Positions 1 through 8,717 of a DNA stretch of 33,766 nucleotides are shown here, piece after piece. The translations under genes and the position numbers were made by a program. This DNA comes from an uncultured Bacilli bacterium. Lineage in GTDB: Bacteria > Bacillota_I > Bacilli_A > RF39 > UBA660. The notes beneath the pieces were generated by a model. That model saw nothing but the letters and a program-made list of their open reading frames with translations. It was not told the DNA's origin and ran no database searches. The DNA lies in assembly GCA_944358405.1 (NCBI GenBank), contig CALVQX010000006.1, forward strand, positions 1-33,766. The letters are read 5' to 3'. Position 1 is the first letter of the stretch. Every line of letters starts with the position of its first letter.

Positions 1-425
1 GTGGACGTCGTAGAAGATATTCAGCAACTGTTGTCGTAGGTGATCGTAAAGGTAAAGTTGGATTAGGTATTGGAAAAGCAAACGAAGTACCTGATGCAAT
101 AAAGAAAGCAATTCAAGATGCAAACAAAAAAATGATCACAATACCTCTAATTGAAGGAAGAACAGTAGCTCATGAAATGATAGGAACAAGTGGTGCTGCT
201 AGAGTAATTATTAAACCTGCTCCAGCTGGTACTGGTATCATTGCTGGTGGATCTGTTCGTGCTATCTTAGAATTAGCAGGAATTCGTGATGTTGTCTCTA
301 AATCACTAGGAGCAAGAACAAAACTAAATATGGCGACTGCTGCATTAAATGCATTAAAGTCTATTAAGACTCCAGAGCAAGTAGCAGAACTACGCGGAAA
401 AACAGTAGAGGAGATATTAGGATAA
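1..425 (+). CDS. rpsE: 30S ribosomal protein S5 (5' partial)
   Basis: Ribosomal protein S5 is a small-subunit protein involved in decoding accuracy. The reading frame is open from base 3, so the gene enters from the left edge and lacks its N-terminal part. The visible residues begin [19 protein letters not shown], the typical S5 dsRBD-like region, followed by the C-terminal domain with the [12 protein letters not shown] and [11 protein letters not shown] stretches. The TAA stop at 423-425 shares one base with the ATG of rplO, so translation is probably coupled. In most Bacillota rpmD (L30) sits between these two genes, and here there is no room for it. Identification is secure; only the start is missing. 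Confidence 0.97.
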   Translation, partial: GRRRRYSATVVVGDRKGKVGLGIGKANEVPDAIKKAIQDANKKMITIPLIEGRTVAHEMIGTSGAARVIIKPAPAGTGIIAGGSVRAILELAGIRDVVSKSLGARTKLNMATAALNALKSIKTPEQVAELRGKTVEEILG

Positions 426-868
426 TGAAGTTACATGAATTAGAAAAAAATATCGGTGCTACTCATGCTAAAAAACGTCTAGGAAACGGTCCAGGTAGTG
501 GTCATGGAAAAACATGTGGACGCGGACAGAAAGGACAAAAAGCACGTAGCGGTGGTAGTATCAACCCTGTATTTGAAGGTGGACAATTACCATTATATAG
601 AAGAATCCCAAAAAGAGGATTTTCAAATCATATGTTTAAAACACAATATGCAGTAATTAATCTTGATCAATTAAACATTTTCGAAGATGGTACTGTAGTA
701 ACTCCTGCCTTATTGAAAGAAAAAGGTATTGTAAAAAAACAATTAGATGGAATCAAAGTATTAGGAACTGGAAAATTAGAGCATAAAATAACAATTCAAG
801 CAAATAAATTTTCAACTAGTGCTCTAGAAAAGATTAAAGACTCAGGAAGCAAAGCTGAGGTGATCTAA
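425..868 (+). CDS. rplO: 50S ribosomal protein L15
   Basis: L15 is a large-subunit protein that binds 23S rRNA late in assembly. The 147-residue length is normal for the family. The N-terminal basic, Gly-rich region ([25 protein letters not shown] split over residues 20-45) and the [17 protein letters not shown] segment are diagnostic. The ATG overlaps the rpsE stop codon by one base, and secY follows after one base, as in the classical spc operon. Nothing looks unusual apart from the absent rpmD upstream. Confidence 0.98.
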   Translation: MKLHELEKNIGATHAKKRLGNGPGSGHGKTCGRGQKGQKARSGGSINPVFEGGQLPLYRRIPKRGFSNHMFKTQYAVINLDQLNIFEDGTVVTPALLKEKGIVKKQLDGIKVLGTGKLEHKITIQANKFSTSALEKIKDSGSKAEVI

Positions 869-869
869 T

Positions 870-2144
870 ATGTTTAGTACTATGAAGCAATTATTTACTC
901 CAACGAATAAAGATTTACGTCATAGAATTTATTTTACACTTGGAGCATTAATGATCTTCATATTAGGAATTTCAATTAGAGTTCCAGGAACAGAGGATTT
1001 AACAAGCAATTTAGGATTCTTAGAATTAATTAATACGATGGGTGGAGGGGCATTAAAGAATTTTTCTATCTTTGCTTTGGGAGTAATGCCATACATTACA
1101 GCATCCATCATTATGCAATTATTACAAATGGATATTATTCCATATTTTTCAGAATTAAGAAAACAAGGAGCAACTGGCCGTCAAAAGATAAATCAGATTA
1201 CCAGATATGTAGGAATTGCCTTTGCTTTTATTGAAGGATATGCATTCTCTTTTGCTTTTATAGGAAAAACAGGGAATGTAATGCAATATTTATATATTGC
1301 AACAATTCTAACTGCAGGTACCGCTTTCCTTTTATGGTTAGGCGATCAAATCACTCAAAAGGGAATTGGTAATGGGATAAGTTTGATTATTATGGCCGGT
1401 ATTATTGCAACCCTTCCCCAAATGTTTATTGATGCATTTAATGGATTAATAGCATTCGATGGGACAGCTCAAGTAATTACATTAGGAATTATTAAATTTA
1501 TACTTTTTGTAATTATTTACTTTGCAATTATTATTGGAGTAATATTTGTTCAAGAATCAGAAAGAAGAATCCCAATTCAATATTCCAACAAATCAACTAG
1601 TGCTTATGGAAGTGCAGCACAAAGCTTTATGCCAATAAAGATTAATTCAGCTGGAGTAGTTCCAGTCATCTTTGCATCAAGCTTATTATCTATTCCTAGT
1701 ATTATTGCACAAGTAATTAATAATGAATCATTTACCTTATTTGTACAAAAATACCTAACTTATACAACACCAGTTGGTTTCATTATCTATGTAATATTTA
1801 TTTTCTTCTTTGCTTATTTTTATACATTTATTCAATTAAAACCAGATGAATTTGCAAAGAATTTACAAGAAAATGGTGGGTATATTCCTGGAATTAGACC
1901 TGGAGAGGAAACAAAAAAACACGTAAGTAAGGTACTATCTAGATTAACCATTTTAGGAGCAACATTTTTAGTAGTAATTGCCGGATTACCAATTCTATTC
2001 TCTAAAGTTACAAGCTTACCTACTTCAGTATCCATTGGTGGTACCGGATTATTAATCGTTGTAGGTGTTGCTTTAGAAACATATAAGCAATTGGAAGGAA
2101 GTATTTTAACTAGAAGTTATAAAAGAGGATATAGTAGAAGGTAA
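870..2144 (+). CDS. secY: Preprotein translocase channel subunit SecY
   Basis: SecY is the membrane channel of the Sec translocon, working with SecE, SecG and SecA. The 424-residue protein has the expected ten hydrophobic segments. Recognisable landmarks are the N-terminal IRVPG segment, the plug-region glycines around GGGALKNFSIFALGVMPYI, the QKGIGNGISLII loop, and the C-terminal GTGLLIVVGVALETYKQLE segment. The ribosome-binding site GAGGTGAT lies at the end of rplO. It is co-transcribed with rplO and adk, the usual spc operon order. Confidence 0.98.
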   Translation: MFSTMKQLFTPTNKDLRHRIYFTLGALMIFILGISIRVPGTEDLTSNLGFLELINTMGGGALKNFSIFALGVMPYITASIIMQLLQMDIIPYFSELRKQGATGRQKINQITRYVGIAFAFIEGYAFSFAFIGKTGNVMQYLYIATILTAGTAFLLWLGDQITQKGIGNGISLIIMAGIIATLPQMFIDAFNGLIAFDGTAQVITLGIIKFILFVIIYFAIIIGVIFVQESERRIPIQYSNKSTSAYGSAAQSFMPIKINSAGVVPVIFASSLLSIPSIIAQVINNESFTLFVQKYLTYTTPVGFIIYVIFIFFFAYFYTFIQLKPDEFAKNLQENGGYIPGIRPGEETKKHVSKVLSRLTILGATFLVVIAGLPILFSKVTSLPTSVSIGGTGLLIVVGVALETYKQLEGSILTRSYKRGYSRR

Positions 2145-2148
2145 TTAT

Positions 2149-2805
2149 ATGAAAAATATCATGTTTATTGCTCCTCCCGCAGCAGGGAAAGGAACACAAG
2201 CAGAGCTAGTGGTAGAAAAATATCATATTCCTCATATATCAACTGGCGATATCTTAAGAGAAATATCAAAAGAAGATAGTGAATTAGGAAATTATGTTTT
2301 TGAAACCTTAGCCAGTGGGAAGTTAGTAAAAGATGAAATTACCTATCAATTAATCGAAGAAAGATTAAAGAAAAAAGATTGTCAAAATGGTTTTATTATT
2401 GATGGCTTTCCAAGAAATATAAACCAAGCAATAGAATATGACAAAATTTTAAATAAATTAGGTTATAAGATAGGGTATGTAATTTCAATTAAGATGGAAG
2501 AAAAAACATTAGAAAAAAGAATTACAGGCAGACGTATTTGTGAAGACTGTCATTCCATCTTTAATATCAATGACCCATCCAGTGCTCCACAAGTAGAATC
2601 TGTTTGTGATAACTGCGGAGGAAAACTTTACCAAAGAAATGATGATAATTTAGAATCCTTTCAAACAAGGTATCAAATGTATCTAGAAAAAACCGCACCA
2701 ATTGTACAACATTATCAACAACAAAATGTTTTATATGAAGTTAATGGAGAAGATACTGTAGAAAATGTATTTAAACAAATAGATAAGATTATCCAAGAAA
2801 ATTAA
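2149..2805 (+). CDS. adk: Adenylate kinase with zinc-type LID and altered P-loop
   Basis: Adenylate kinase interconverts ATP, AMP and ADP. The 218-residue long form carries a LID with four cysteines (C131, C134, C153, C156) that would bind zinc, common in Gram-positive enzymes. The AMP-binding region (STGDILR, residues 31-37) and the IIDGFPR segment (83-89) are intact. The P-loop is odd: residues 8-17 read APPAAGKGTQ where the family normally has GxPGxGKGTQ, so two glycines are alanines while K14 and T16 remain. It sits between secY and map as usual. The kinase identity is secure; the effect of the altered loop is unknown. Confidence 0.97.
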   Translation: MKNIMFIAPPAAGKGTQAELVVEKYHIPHISTGDILREISKEDSELGNYVFETLASGKLVKDEITYQLIEERLKKKDCQNGFIIDGFPRNINQAIEYDKILNKLGYKIGYVISIKMEEKTLEKRITGRRICEDCHSIFNINDPSSAPQVESVCDNCGGKLYQRNDDNLESFQTRYQMYLEKTAPIVQHYQQQNVLYEVNGEDTVENVFKQIDKIIQEN

Positions 2806-2818
2806 AGGAGATGATAAA

Positions 2819-3565
2819 TTGATTACAATTAAGAGTAAGAGAGAAATAGAGCTCCTAAGAATTGCTGGTAATATTGTCTATCAGACGCATCAGTATTTAA
2901 AACCATATATTAAAGAAGGAATCACAACTAAAGAATTAGACAAATTAGCAGAAGCGTTTATTAGAAGCAAAGATTCTACCCCTTCTTTCAAAGGATATGA
3001 AGGATTTCCAACCGCACTATGCATCAGCGTAAATTCAGAGGTAGTACATGGATTTCCTAGTGATAGAGTGCTAAAAAATGGAGATATCGTATCAATTGAT
3101 ATTGGTGCATGTTATAAAGGATATCATGGAGATTCAGCTTGGACTTATGCAGTAGGAGAGATAAACGAAGAAAAGAAGTTTTTGTTAGAACATACAGAAA
3201 AGTCTCTATTTGTAGGGTTAGAACAAGTAAAACCAGGCAATAGAATTGGAGACATTGGATATGCTATAGAACAATACGCAAAAGAGCATCATCTAGGAGT
3301 CGTAAGAGAATTATGTGGCCATGGTGTAGGAACTTCAGTACATGAAGATCCAGAAGTTCCAAATTATGGGAGAAAGAATACTGGGCCAAGATTAAAAGAA
3401 GGCATGGTGATTGCTGTAGAACCAATGTTAACATTAGGCAGTCCAAGAATTTTTATACATGATAACAATTGGACCGTAGATACAGAAGACGGTCGTCCAT
3501 CAGCTCATTTTGAACATACAATTGTAGTAACTAACGATGGATATCAAATCTTGACAGGAGAGTGA
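2819..3565 (+). CDS. map: Methionine aminopeptidase, type I
   Basis: This enzyme removes the initiator methionine from new proteins. The 248-residue length fits type I. The metal-ligand segments of the pita-bread fold are visible: [13 protein letters not shown] (two Asp), [15 protein letters not shown] (His), VIAVEPML (Glu) and FEHTIVV (Glu). The start is a TTG at 2819, supported by the AAAGGAGATGATAAA site just upstream; no in-frame ATG lies close. The stop is TGA, evidence that TGA is not reassigned. It lies in the usual adk-map-infA order. Confidence 0.97.
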   Translation: MITIKSKREIELLRIAGNIVYQTHQYLKPYIKEGITTKELDKLAEAFIRSKDSTPSFKGYEGFPTALCISVNSEVVHGFPSDRVLKNGDIVSIDIGACYKGYHGDSAWTYAVGEINEEKKFLLEHTEKSLFVGLEQVKPGNRIGDIGYAIEQYAKEHHLGVVRELCGHGVGTSVHEDPEVPNYGRKNTGPRLKEGMVIAVEPMLTLGSPRIFIHDNNWTVDTEDGRPSAHFEHTIVVTNDGYQILTGE

Positions 3566-3569
3566 AAAG

Positions 3570-3785
3570 ATGGCTAAGGAAGATACAATTGAAATTGAAG
3601 GCAAAGTTCTAGAAATTATCCCTGGAGGGAAATTTAAGGTTCAACTAGAAAATGGACACATTGTGGAGGCCCACGTTTCTGGTAAAATACGAATGAACTA
3701 TATTCGCATCTTAGCAGGAGATACCGTAATGATAGAACTATCGCCATATGATTTAACACGTGGGCGTATAACCTATCGTAAATAA
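3570..3785 (+). CDS. infA: Translation initiation factor IF-1
   Basis: IF-1 is a small OB-fold protein that binds the ribosomal A site during initiation. The 71-residue length and the sequence ([55 protein letters not shown]) match the family throughout. It starts four bases after the map stop and precedes rpmJ, the conserved order. Confidence 0.98.
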   Translation: MAKEDTIEIEGKVLEIIPGGKFKVQLENGHIVEAHVSGKIRMNYIRILAGDTVMIELSPYDLTRGRITYRK

Positions 3786-3799
3786 TAGGAGGGATATAA

Positions 3800-3913
3800 A
3801 TGAAAGTACAAAGTTCAGTAAAGCCAATTTGCGAAAAATGCAAAGTAGTAAAACGTAAAGGTACAATAAGAATAATTTGTGAAAATCCAAAACACAAACA
3901 AAAACAAGGATAA
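3800..3913 (+). CDS. rpmJ: 50S ribosomal protein L36
   Basis: L36 is the smallest large-subunit protein. The 37-residue reading frame starts [20 protein letters not shown] and ends KHKQKQG. It keeps the three cysteines and one histidine of the zinc-binding (C+) form: CEKC near residues 11-14, C27 and H32. The AGGAGG ribosome-binding site lies nine bases before the ATG. It fits between infA and rpsM, as in other Bacillota. Confidence 0.97.
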   Translation: MKVQSSVKPICEKCKVVKRKGTIRIICENPKHKQKQG

Positions 3914-3935
3914 TTTATAGGAGGTGTACAAATAA

Positions 3936-4304
3936 ATGGCACGTATTAAAGGTGTAGATATTCCAAATGATAAACATATTTGTATTTCATTAACTTATAT
4001 CTATGGAATAGGAAGAAGTTTAGCAAAGAGAATTTTAAAGGATGTAAATATTAATCCTGAAACTAAAACAAAAGATTTATCACAAGAAGATTTAGTAAAA
4101 ATTCGTGACGAAATTAACAAATACTTAACAGAAGGTGACTTACGTCGTGAAGTTAATATGAATATAAAAACCAAGATGGAAATTAATTCATACCAAGGAA
4201 GTCGTCATAAAAAAGGATTACCAGTAAGAGGTCAAAGAACTAATCGTAATGCCCGTACTCGTAAGGGTAAAGGAAAAACAGTAGCAAATAAAAAGAAAGT
4301 TTAG
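3936..4304 (+). CDS. rpsM: 30S ribosomal protein S13
   Basis: S13 sits in the head of the small subunit and contacts the P-site tRNA and the large subunit. The 122-residue protein begins [19 protein letters not shown] and has the helix-hairpin-helix [12 protein letters not shown] and the basic C-terminal tail with [17 protein letters not shown]. The start has the strong site AGGAGGTG. It opens the alpha operon portion with rpsK, rpoA and rplQ downstream. Confidence 0.98.
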   Translation: MARIKGVDIPNDKHICISLTYIYGIGRSLAKRILKDVNINPETKTKDLSQEDLVKIRDEINKYLTEGDLRREVNMNIKTKMEINSYQGSRHKKGLPVRGQRTNRNARTRKGKGKTVANKKKV

Positions 4305-4339
4305 TGAACATAGAGAAATAAAAAAAGGAGGTAAGACTT

Positions 4340-4723
4340 ATGGCTTATAAGACGAGAAAGAAAAAAGTAAAAAAGAATGTCCCAGAAGGAATTGCACATA
4401 TTCATTCAACATTTAATAATACAATCACAACAATTACTGATAAAGATGGTAATGTAATTAGTTGGGCATCAAGTGGAGCAATTGGATTTAAAGGTAGTAA
4501 AAAATCAACTCCATTCGCTGCTGGAATGGCTGCTGAAGCAGCAGGAAAAGCTGCATTCGATATGGGAATGAGAAAAGTAGAAGTTCGAGTTAAAGGATTA
4601 GGACCAGGACGTGAAACTGCAATTCGTTCTTTACAAACTGCAGGATTAGAAGTAACTGCAATTTCAGACGTTACACCAATACCACATAATGGATGTCGTC
4701 CACCAAAACGCCCACGTGGATAG
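4340..4723 (+). CDS. rpsK: 30S ribosomal protein S11
   Basis: S11 forms part of the small-subunit platform next to the E-site mRNA. The 127-residue protein shows the family hallmarks [27 protein letters not shown] and the C-terminal [18 protein letters not shown]. The start ATG follows AAAAAAGGAGG. Its position between rpsM and rpoA is the conserved one; rpsD is not present between them. Confidence 0.98.
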   Translation: MAYKTRKKKVKKNVPEGIAHIHSTFNNTITTITDKDGNVISWASSGAIGFKGSKKSTPFAAGMAAEAAGKAAFDMGMRKVEVRVKGLGPGRETAIRSLQTAGLEVTAISDVTPIPHNGCRPPKRPRG

Positions 4724-4777
4724 TGGATAAAAAGAATAAATAAGTTTGTGGCTAATAAATAAAGGGAGGTTAGTTTC

Positions 4778-5728
4778 ATGTTACAATTTGAAAAACCAAT
4801 TTATAAAATAACAGATTCTGTAGAAAGTAATTTCTATGGAAGATTTGAACTAGAACCATTAGAAAGAGGATTTGGAACTACAATTGGTAATGCCCTAAGA
4901 AGAGTAATGTTATCATCTCTTCCTGGAAGTGCAATTAGTAGTATCAAAATTGATGGAGTTCTACATGAATTTCAGACGATGGATGGTGTATACGAAGATG
5001 TAACTACAATCATTCTAAATCTAAAGGGAGTAGTATTCAAAAATCATTCAAATGAAGCAAAGGTAGTACGTATTCATGCTGCAAAAGAAGGAGAAGTTAC
5101 TGCTGGAGATATTGAGCATGATGCCGATATTGAAGTAATTAATAAGGATAAGGTAATTGCCACTTTATCAAAAGGTGCCACTTTAGATATGGAAATGACA
5201 GTTACCAATGGTCGCGGCTATGTAAGAAGCGAAGAAAACAAAAAAATACATGATATTAAAAAACCAGGAGTAATTGCAATTGATTCAATATATTCTCCGA
5301 TTGAAAGAGTTTCATATGAAGTGGGAAGTGCTAGAGTTGGACAAGATGAAAGTTATGATAAATTAACATTGGATGTATGGACCAATGGTTCAATCAAGCC
5401 AGAGGAAGCGATCGCTTTAGCATCAAGAATTTTAATTGAACATTTTACAATTCTTACTGATTTATCAGCAATAGCAGATGTAAGTGGAATGATGATCGAA
5501 AAAACGGAAGATCCAAAAGTAAAAGCATTAGAAACTTCAATTGAAGATTTGGACTTTTCAGTAAGAGCATATAACTGTTTAAAAAGAGCAGGAATTCATA
5601 CATTGCAAGATCTTGTAAATAAAAGTGAATCTGATATGATGAAAATACGTAATTTAGGTAAAAAATCTCTAAAAGAAGTATTAGATAAAATTAGAGATAT
5701 GGGTCTAATTTTACGTGATGATGACTAG
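4778..5728 (+). CDS. rpoA: RNA polymerase alpha subunit
   Basis: The alpha subunit dimerises to nucleate RNA polymerase assembly and contacts UP elements and activators. The 316 residues hold a complete N-terminal domain (residues about 1-230, with [23 protein letters not shown]) and a C-terminal domain (about 245-316) with the helix-hairpin-helix region [19 protein letters not shown]. The acidic end LRDDD is normal. It follows the AGGGAGGT ribosome-binding site and precedes rplQ. Confidence 0.98.
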   Translation: MLQFEKPIYKITDSVESNFYGRFELEPLERGFGTTIGNALRRVMLSSLPGSAISSIKIDGVLHEFQTMDGVYEDVTTIILNLKGVVFKNHSNEAKVVRIHAAKEGEVTAGDIEHDADIEVINKDKVIATLSKGATLDMEMTVTNGRGYVRSEENKKIHDIKKPGVIAIDSIYSPIERVSYEVGSARVGQDESYDKLTLDVWTNGSIKPEEAIALASRILIEHFTILTDLSAIADVSGMMIEKTEDPKVKALETSIEDLDFSVRAYNCLKRAGIHTLQDLVNKSESDMMKIRNLGKKSLKEVLDKIRDMGLILRDDD

Positions 5729-5745
5729 AAAAAGGAGGTATAACA

Positions 5746-6162
5746 ATGGCATATAGAAAGTTAGGAAGAGACAACAAGCATAGAAGAAGTATGCTAGCAA
5801 CCATGACCAAACAACTAGTAGTAAATGAAAGCATTCAAACAACAGAAACTAGAGCAAAAGAAGTACGCAAATTTGCTGAAAAAATGATTACTTACGGAAA
5901 AAAAGGTGATTTAGTTTCTCGTCGTAAAGCATTGGCTTTTTTACACAATGACAAAAAAGTAGTAGATAAAATCTTCCATGATTTAGCAGCTCGTTATGAA
6001 AATCGTAATGGTGGATATACTCAAATTTTAAAATTATCAGAAAGACGTGGAGATGACGCTTTAATAGTAATTTTGAAATTTGTAGAAACGGAAACTCCAT
6101 CAGAAGAAAAAAAAGATAAGAATGAAAAGAAAACTACAAAGAAAGAAGCAAAGGAAAAATAG
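5746..6162 (+). CDS. rplQ: 50S ribosomal protein L17
   Basis: L17 is a large-subunit protein near the peptide exit tunnel. The first 115 residues match the family ([58 protein letters not shown]). The last 24 residues are a Lys/Glu-rich low-complexity tail that many Bacillota L17 proteins lack. It is the last gene of the alpha operon here; a hairpin near 6209-6236 probably ends the transcript. Confidence 0.98.
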   Translation: MAYRKLGRDNKHRRSMLATMTKQLVVNESIQTTETRAKEVRKFAEKMITYGKKGDLVSRRKALAFLHNDKKVVDKIFHDLAARYENRNGGYTQILKLSERRGDDALIVILKFVETETPSEEKKDKNEKKTTKKEAKEK

Positions 6163-6208
6163 ACCTTAAGCTTTCTTTTTTTATTCGCAAGAAAAATCCT
6201 ACATGACG

Positions 6209-6238
6209 AAAGGAATTAAGTTTACTTCATTCTTTTAT
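6209..6238 (+). terminator. Probable intrinsic terminator after rplQ
   Basis: Arms 6209-6220 and 6225-6236 can pair with one T/C mismatch around a four-base TTTA loop; the distal part of the 3' arm is T-rich. It lies 47 bases after the rplQ stop and before the next promoter-like element. A second weaker helix (6138-6145 with 6171-6178) overlaps the rplQ end and is followed by seven Ts. Confidence 0.5.
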
Positions 6239-6260
6239 TCTAGATATTTTTACTTATTTT

Positions 6261-6269
6261 TGCTATAAT
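6261..6269 (+). promoter_or_regulatory. Extended -10 promoter for the SDR gene
   Basis: TGCTATAAT is a TGn extended -10 element, 20 bases before the start codon of the dehydrogenase gene. I see no good -35 hexamer at 16-18 bases upstream, which is tolerated by extended -10 promoters. Confidence 0.5.
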
Positions 6270-6289
6270 AAAAATGATGAGGTGATAAG

Positions 6290-7045
6290 ATGAAAGTACT
6301 AATTACTGGAGCCTCTTCTGGAATAGGATTAGACATGGCTAAATATTTAGCAAGTAAAAAATATGAATTAATCTTAGTTTCCAGAAATAAAGAAAAATTA
6401 GAGCAAATTCAAGAAAAACTACCTACCAAGGTAACAATTATCGTAGCAGATCTTTCCAATGAGCAAAAAGTAAAAGAATTATATGTATTAACAAAGAAAG
6501 AAGATATTGATATATTAATTAACAACGCTGGTTTTGGTGATTTTGGCTATTTTACCGAAACAGATTTAGCAAAAGAGTTAGATATGATTAATACAAATAT
6601 TAAAGCTGTACATATCTTAACTAAATCATTTTTAAAAGATATGGAAAAGAAAAATTCTGGATATATCTTAAATGTAGCTTCTTCTGCGGCTTTTCAACCA
6701 GGACCATTAATGAGTACCTATTATGCCACAAAATCATATGTATATCAGTTATCTGAAGCAATTTATTATGAACAAAAAAAGAAAAAAAGTAACGTTCATA
6801 TATCTGTTTTATGCCCTGGACCAGTAGATACAAATTTCAACAATATTGCAGGTGTAAAATTTGGAGTAAAACCATTAAAAAGTAGTTTTGTAGCTAAATA
6901 TGCGATCGATAAAATGTTCTCTAAAAAATTACTAATTATCCCAGGATTTAAAATGAAATGTGCCAAATTTTTCAGTAGATTTTTATCAGATAAATTTCTA
7001 CTTCGAATTACATACCGAATTCAAAAGAAAAAAGTCAACGAATAG
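6290..7045 (+). CDS. Short-chain dehydrogenase/reductase (SDR family)
   Basis: This is a classical SDR, an NAD(P)-dependent oxidoreductase whose substrate cannot be told from sequence. The Rossmann nucleotide site TGASSGIG is at residues 6-13, NNAG follows the DIDILI strand, and the active-site Ser (VASSAA) and YxxxK (YYATKSY) are all present. The 251-residue length is typical, with a basic C-terminal extension that resembles the membrane-associated DltE/YqjQ-like group. The start follows GAGGTGATAAG. It interrupts the usual rplQ-ecfA order and appears to be its own unit, with a hairpin around the stop codon. Confidence 0.9.
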   Translation: MKVLITGASSGIGLDMAKYLASKKYELILVSRNKEKLEQIQEKLPTKVTIIVADLSNEQKVKELYVLTKKEDIDILINNAGFGDFGYFTETDLAKELDMINTNIKAVHILTKSFLKDMEKKNSGYILNVASSAAFQPGPLMSTYYATKSYVYQLSEAIYYEQKKKKSNVHISVLCPGPVDTNFNNIAGVKFGVKPLKSSFVAKYAIDKMFSKKLLIIPGFKMKCAKFFSRFLSDKFLLRITYRIQKKKVNE

Positions 7046-7054
7046 TTGGCTTTT
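7033..7054 (+). terminator. Probable terminator overlapping the SDR stop codon
   Basis: AGTCAAC at 7033-7039 pairs with GTTGGCT at 7045-7051 (one G-T pair) around a five-base loop, followed by TTT. The TAG stop codon of the dehydrogenase gene falls at the loop and the base of the 3' arm. Confidence 0.5.
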
Positions 7055-7075
7055 AATCTACTTTTATTATATAAT
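7046..7075 (+). promoter_or_regulatory. Promoter of the EcfA-like operon, -10 inside a palindrome
   Basis: TTGGCT at 7046-7051 and TATAAT at 7070-7075 are separated by 18 bases. The -10 lies inside the perfect 20-base palindrome 7061-7080. The ribosome-binding site CGGAGG follows at about 7087. Confidence 0.5.
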
Positions 7076-7080
7076 AAAAG
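7061..7080. repeat. Perfect 20-bp palindrome (operator-like)
   Basis: The sequence CTTTTATTATATAATAAAAG equals its own reverse complement. It covers the -10 element of the EcfA-like operon, so a dimeric repressor site is possible. It is entirely AT apart from the two ends, so chance in AT-rich DNA is a real alternative. Confidence 0.6.
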
Positions 7081-7098
7081 ACATATCGGAGGTAGTAT

Positions 7099-7896
7099 AT
7101 GAAAGAAAATATAATAGAAATCAAAGAGTTAACTATTCCTAAAATTTTTGAAAACTTTAATATTTCTTTCGCCGAAAATAAATTTATAACTATCTCAGGT
7201 CCTAATAATTGTGGTAAAACAACATTAATTAGAATATTATCAAAAAAAATATCAACAAAAGATTCGGTTATGGTACGATCTAAAAAAATAGAAGATTATA
7301 AACCTATAGAGTATTCTTCTATGGTTCAGGTAGTCATTCCAAAAGAGATGTTTTTTCAAGAAGAAACAGTAGAAGAATTTATAAAAAGGCACATAGAGAA
7401 TTTAAACATAAAAAAAGAAGAAAAACCTCAACAATATACTCTACTAGTAAAAAAATTTAAATTAGAAAAATTTCAAAAAAACAAAATGATAGAGTTAGAA
7501 GACTCTACTTTACTTAGAATTCAGCTTGCAATATCTTTATATGAAAGGCCGAAGATTCTTTTACTAGATAATGTATTAGCAGAAATGTCTAAATTAGAAA
7601 AAAAACAGATACTAAAAGAATTAAAGGAATTTCAATTAGAAAATAACATGACTATAATTATGACAACTATGAATTTAGAAGAAACATTAGAAAGTGATTA
7701 TTTATATATTATTGCAGATAGTAAAATTATTTTAGAAGGAGCACCACAACAAGTATTAGAACATGACAATGTACTGAACAAATTAGGATTAGAATTACCA
7801 TTTATGATGGATTTGTCTGTAAAATTGAGAGATTATGATGTACTAAAAGAAATAGAATTAGACATGGATAGGATGGTAGAAAAGCTATGGAAATAA
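7099..7896 (+). CDS. EcfA1-like ABC ATPase with degenerate catalytic motifs
   Basis: By position (after rplQ, before truA) and by its C-terminal EcfA hallmark (GLELPFMMDLSVKL), this is the positional counterpart of EcfA1, an ATPase of ECF vitamin/metal transporters. Walker A is intact (GPNNCGKTT, residues 34-42) and the Q-loop Gln is likely Q77. The signature LSGGQ is replaced by LEDST (about 133-137), the Walker B pair is D157-N158 in place of Asp-Glu, and the switch His is missing (MTTMN, 188-192). Efficient hydrolysis by this subunit is therefore unlikely. It overlaps the next gene by 10 bases. No EcfT follows. Confidence 0.8.
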   Translation: MKENIIEIKELTIPKIFENFNISFAENKFITISGPNNCGKTTLIRILSKKISTKDSVMVRSKKIEDYKPIEYSSMVQVVIPKEMFFQEETVEEFIKRHIENLNIKKEEKPQQYTLLVKKFKLEKFQKNKMIELEDSTLLRIQLAISLYERPKILLLDNVLAEMSKLEKKQILKELKEFQLENNMTIIMTTMNLEETLESDYLYIIADSKIILEGAPQQVLEHDNVLNKLGLELPFMMDLSVKLRDYDVLKEIELDMDRMVEKLWK

Positions 7897-8678
7897 TTGT
7901 TCAAAACATAAACTATCAAGATTGGAATTTAGATTTTTGCCTTCCTGATGCATCAATTGTAGGAATCACAGGAGAAGGAAAAAGCTTGGTGAGTAAAATA
8001 ATTTCTTTTCAAATTATTGGAATGGGAACATGGATAGTAAATGGAGAAAAAATAGAAAATGAAAATCTATATAAAATAGCTAAAAAAATAAGTTACGTAT
8101 CTAAAGATTTGTATTATTATCCATATCTGAGAACAGTAAAAGAGTATATGAATGAAATAATTAAATATAATAAATTACAAATAAGAGACCCAGATAAAAA
8201 AGAAAGAGATTCTCTAAAAATTGTAAATTTACCATCATCTTATCTAGAAAGAGAACTTTTTACCTTATCCAGTTCTGAAAAAAAATTAGTTCAAATTGCC
8301 ATGAGCCTACTATCGAATCCCGAAATAATCGTATTTGACGAACCATTTCTAAATTTAGACTTGCACCAAGAAAAAAAATTTTATATGTTGATAACAAGAT
8401 TAAAAGAGCAATATCATAAAACCATAGTATTAGCAACGAATAATAGTAATTTGCTGTATAAATATACGACAGATATGCTATTTTTAAAAAAGCATAGAGT
8501 ATTTTTTTATGGACCAACTTCCGATGTCTACTTAAGAGTATCCTATTTAACAAAAAATAAATTTGAAGTACCCGATATTGTAAATTTTACTTATAAAGCG
8601 AAAAAAAAGTATCAAGTGAAAATAGACTATCACAAAGATATTAGAGATATTATTAAAGATATTTATAAACACATATAA
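7887..8678 (+). CDS. EcfA2-like ABC ATPase with degenerate signature
   Basis: This is the second ATPase at the ecfA2 position. Walker A is GITGEGKS (residues 26-33) and Walker B with the catalytic Glu is intact (IIVFDEP, D151-E152). The Q-loop Gln appears replaced (YVSKD), the signature is LSSSE (127-131) instead of LSGGQ, and the switch His is N185 (VLATNN). The protein is 263 residues, close to usual. The start ATG lies inside the upstream gene (10-base overlap), so the two are probably translated together and pair. The expected membrane partner EcfT is absent; truA comes next. Confidence 0.78.
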   Translation: MEIIVQNINYQDWNLDFCLPDASIVGITGEGKSLVSKIISFQIIGMGTWIVNGEKIENENLYKIAKKISYVSKDLYYYPYLRTVKEYMNEIIKYNKLQIRDPDKKERDSLKIVNLPSSYLERELFTLSSSEKKLVQIAMSLLSNPEIIVFDEPFLNLDLHQEKKFYMLITRLKEQYHKTIVLATNNSNLLYKYTTDMLFLKKHRVFFYGPTSDVYLRVSYLTKNKFEVPDIVNFTYKAKKKYQVKIDYHKDIRDIIKDIYKHI

Positions 8679-8680
8679 AA

Positions 8681-8697
8681 TCCACAAAAATTGTGGA
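8681..8697 (+). other. Small hairpin before truA
   Basis: TCCACAA at 8681-8687 pairs perfectly with TTGTGGA at 8691-8697 around AAA. It is followed by A-rich sequence, not Ts, so it is not an intrinsic terminator on this strand. It lies just upstream of the truA ribosome-binding site AAAGGAGG and may stabilise the mRNA or act as a processing boundary. Confidence 0.4.
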
Positions 8698-8717
8698 AAA
8701 AATAAAGGAGGAGAAAT

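Noticed and set aside
3634-3942. Minus-strand open frame across infA and rpmJ
   Set aside because: It is a shadow of well-identified ribosomal genes on the other strand, with an unnatural composition.
6960-7142. Plus-strand open frame spanning the SDR end and the EcfA start
   Set aside because: It overlaps two clear genes in another frame and covers the terminator and promoter between them.
8681-8697. Intrinsic terminator before truA
   Set aside because: The stem is good, but A-rich sequence follows instead of Ts on the + strand.
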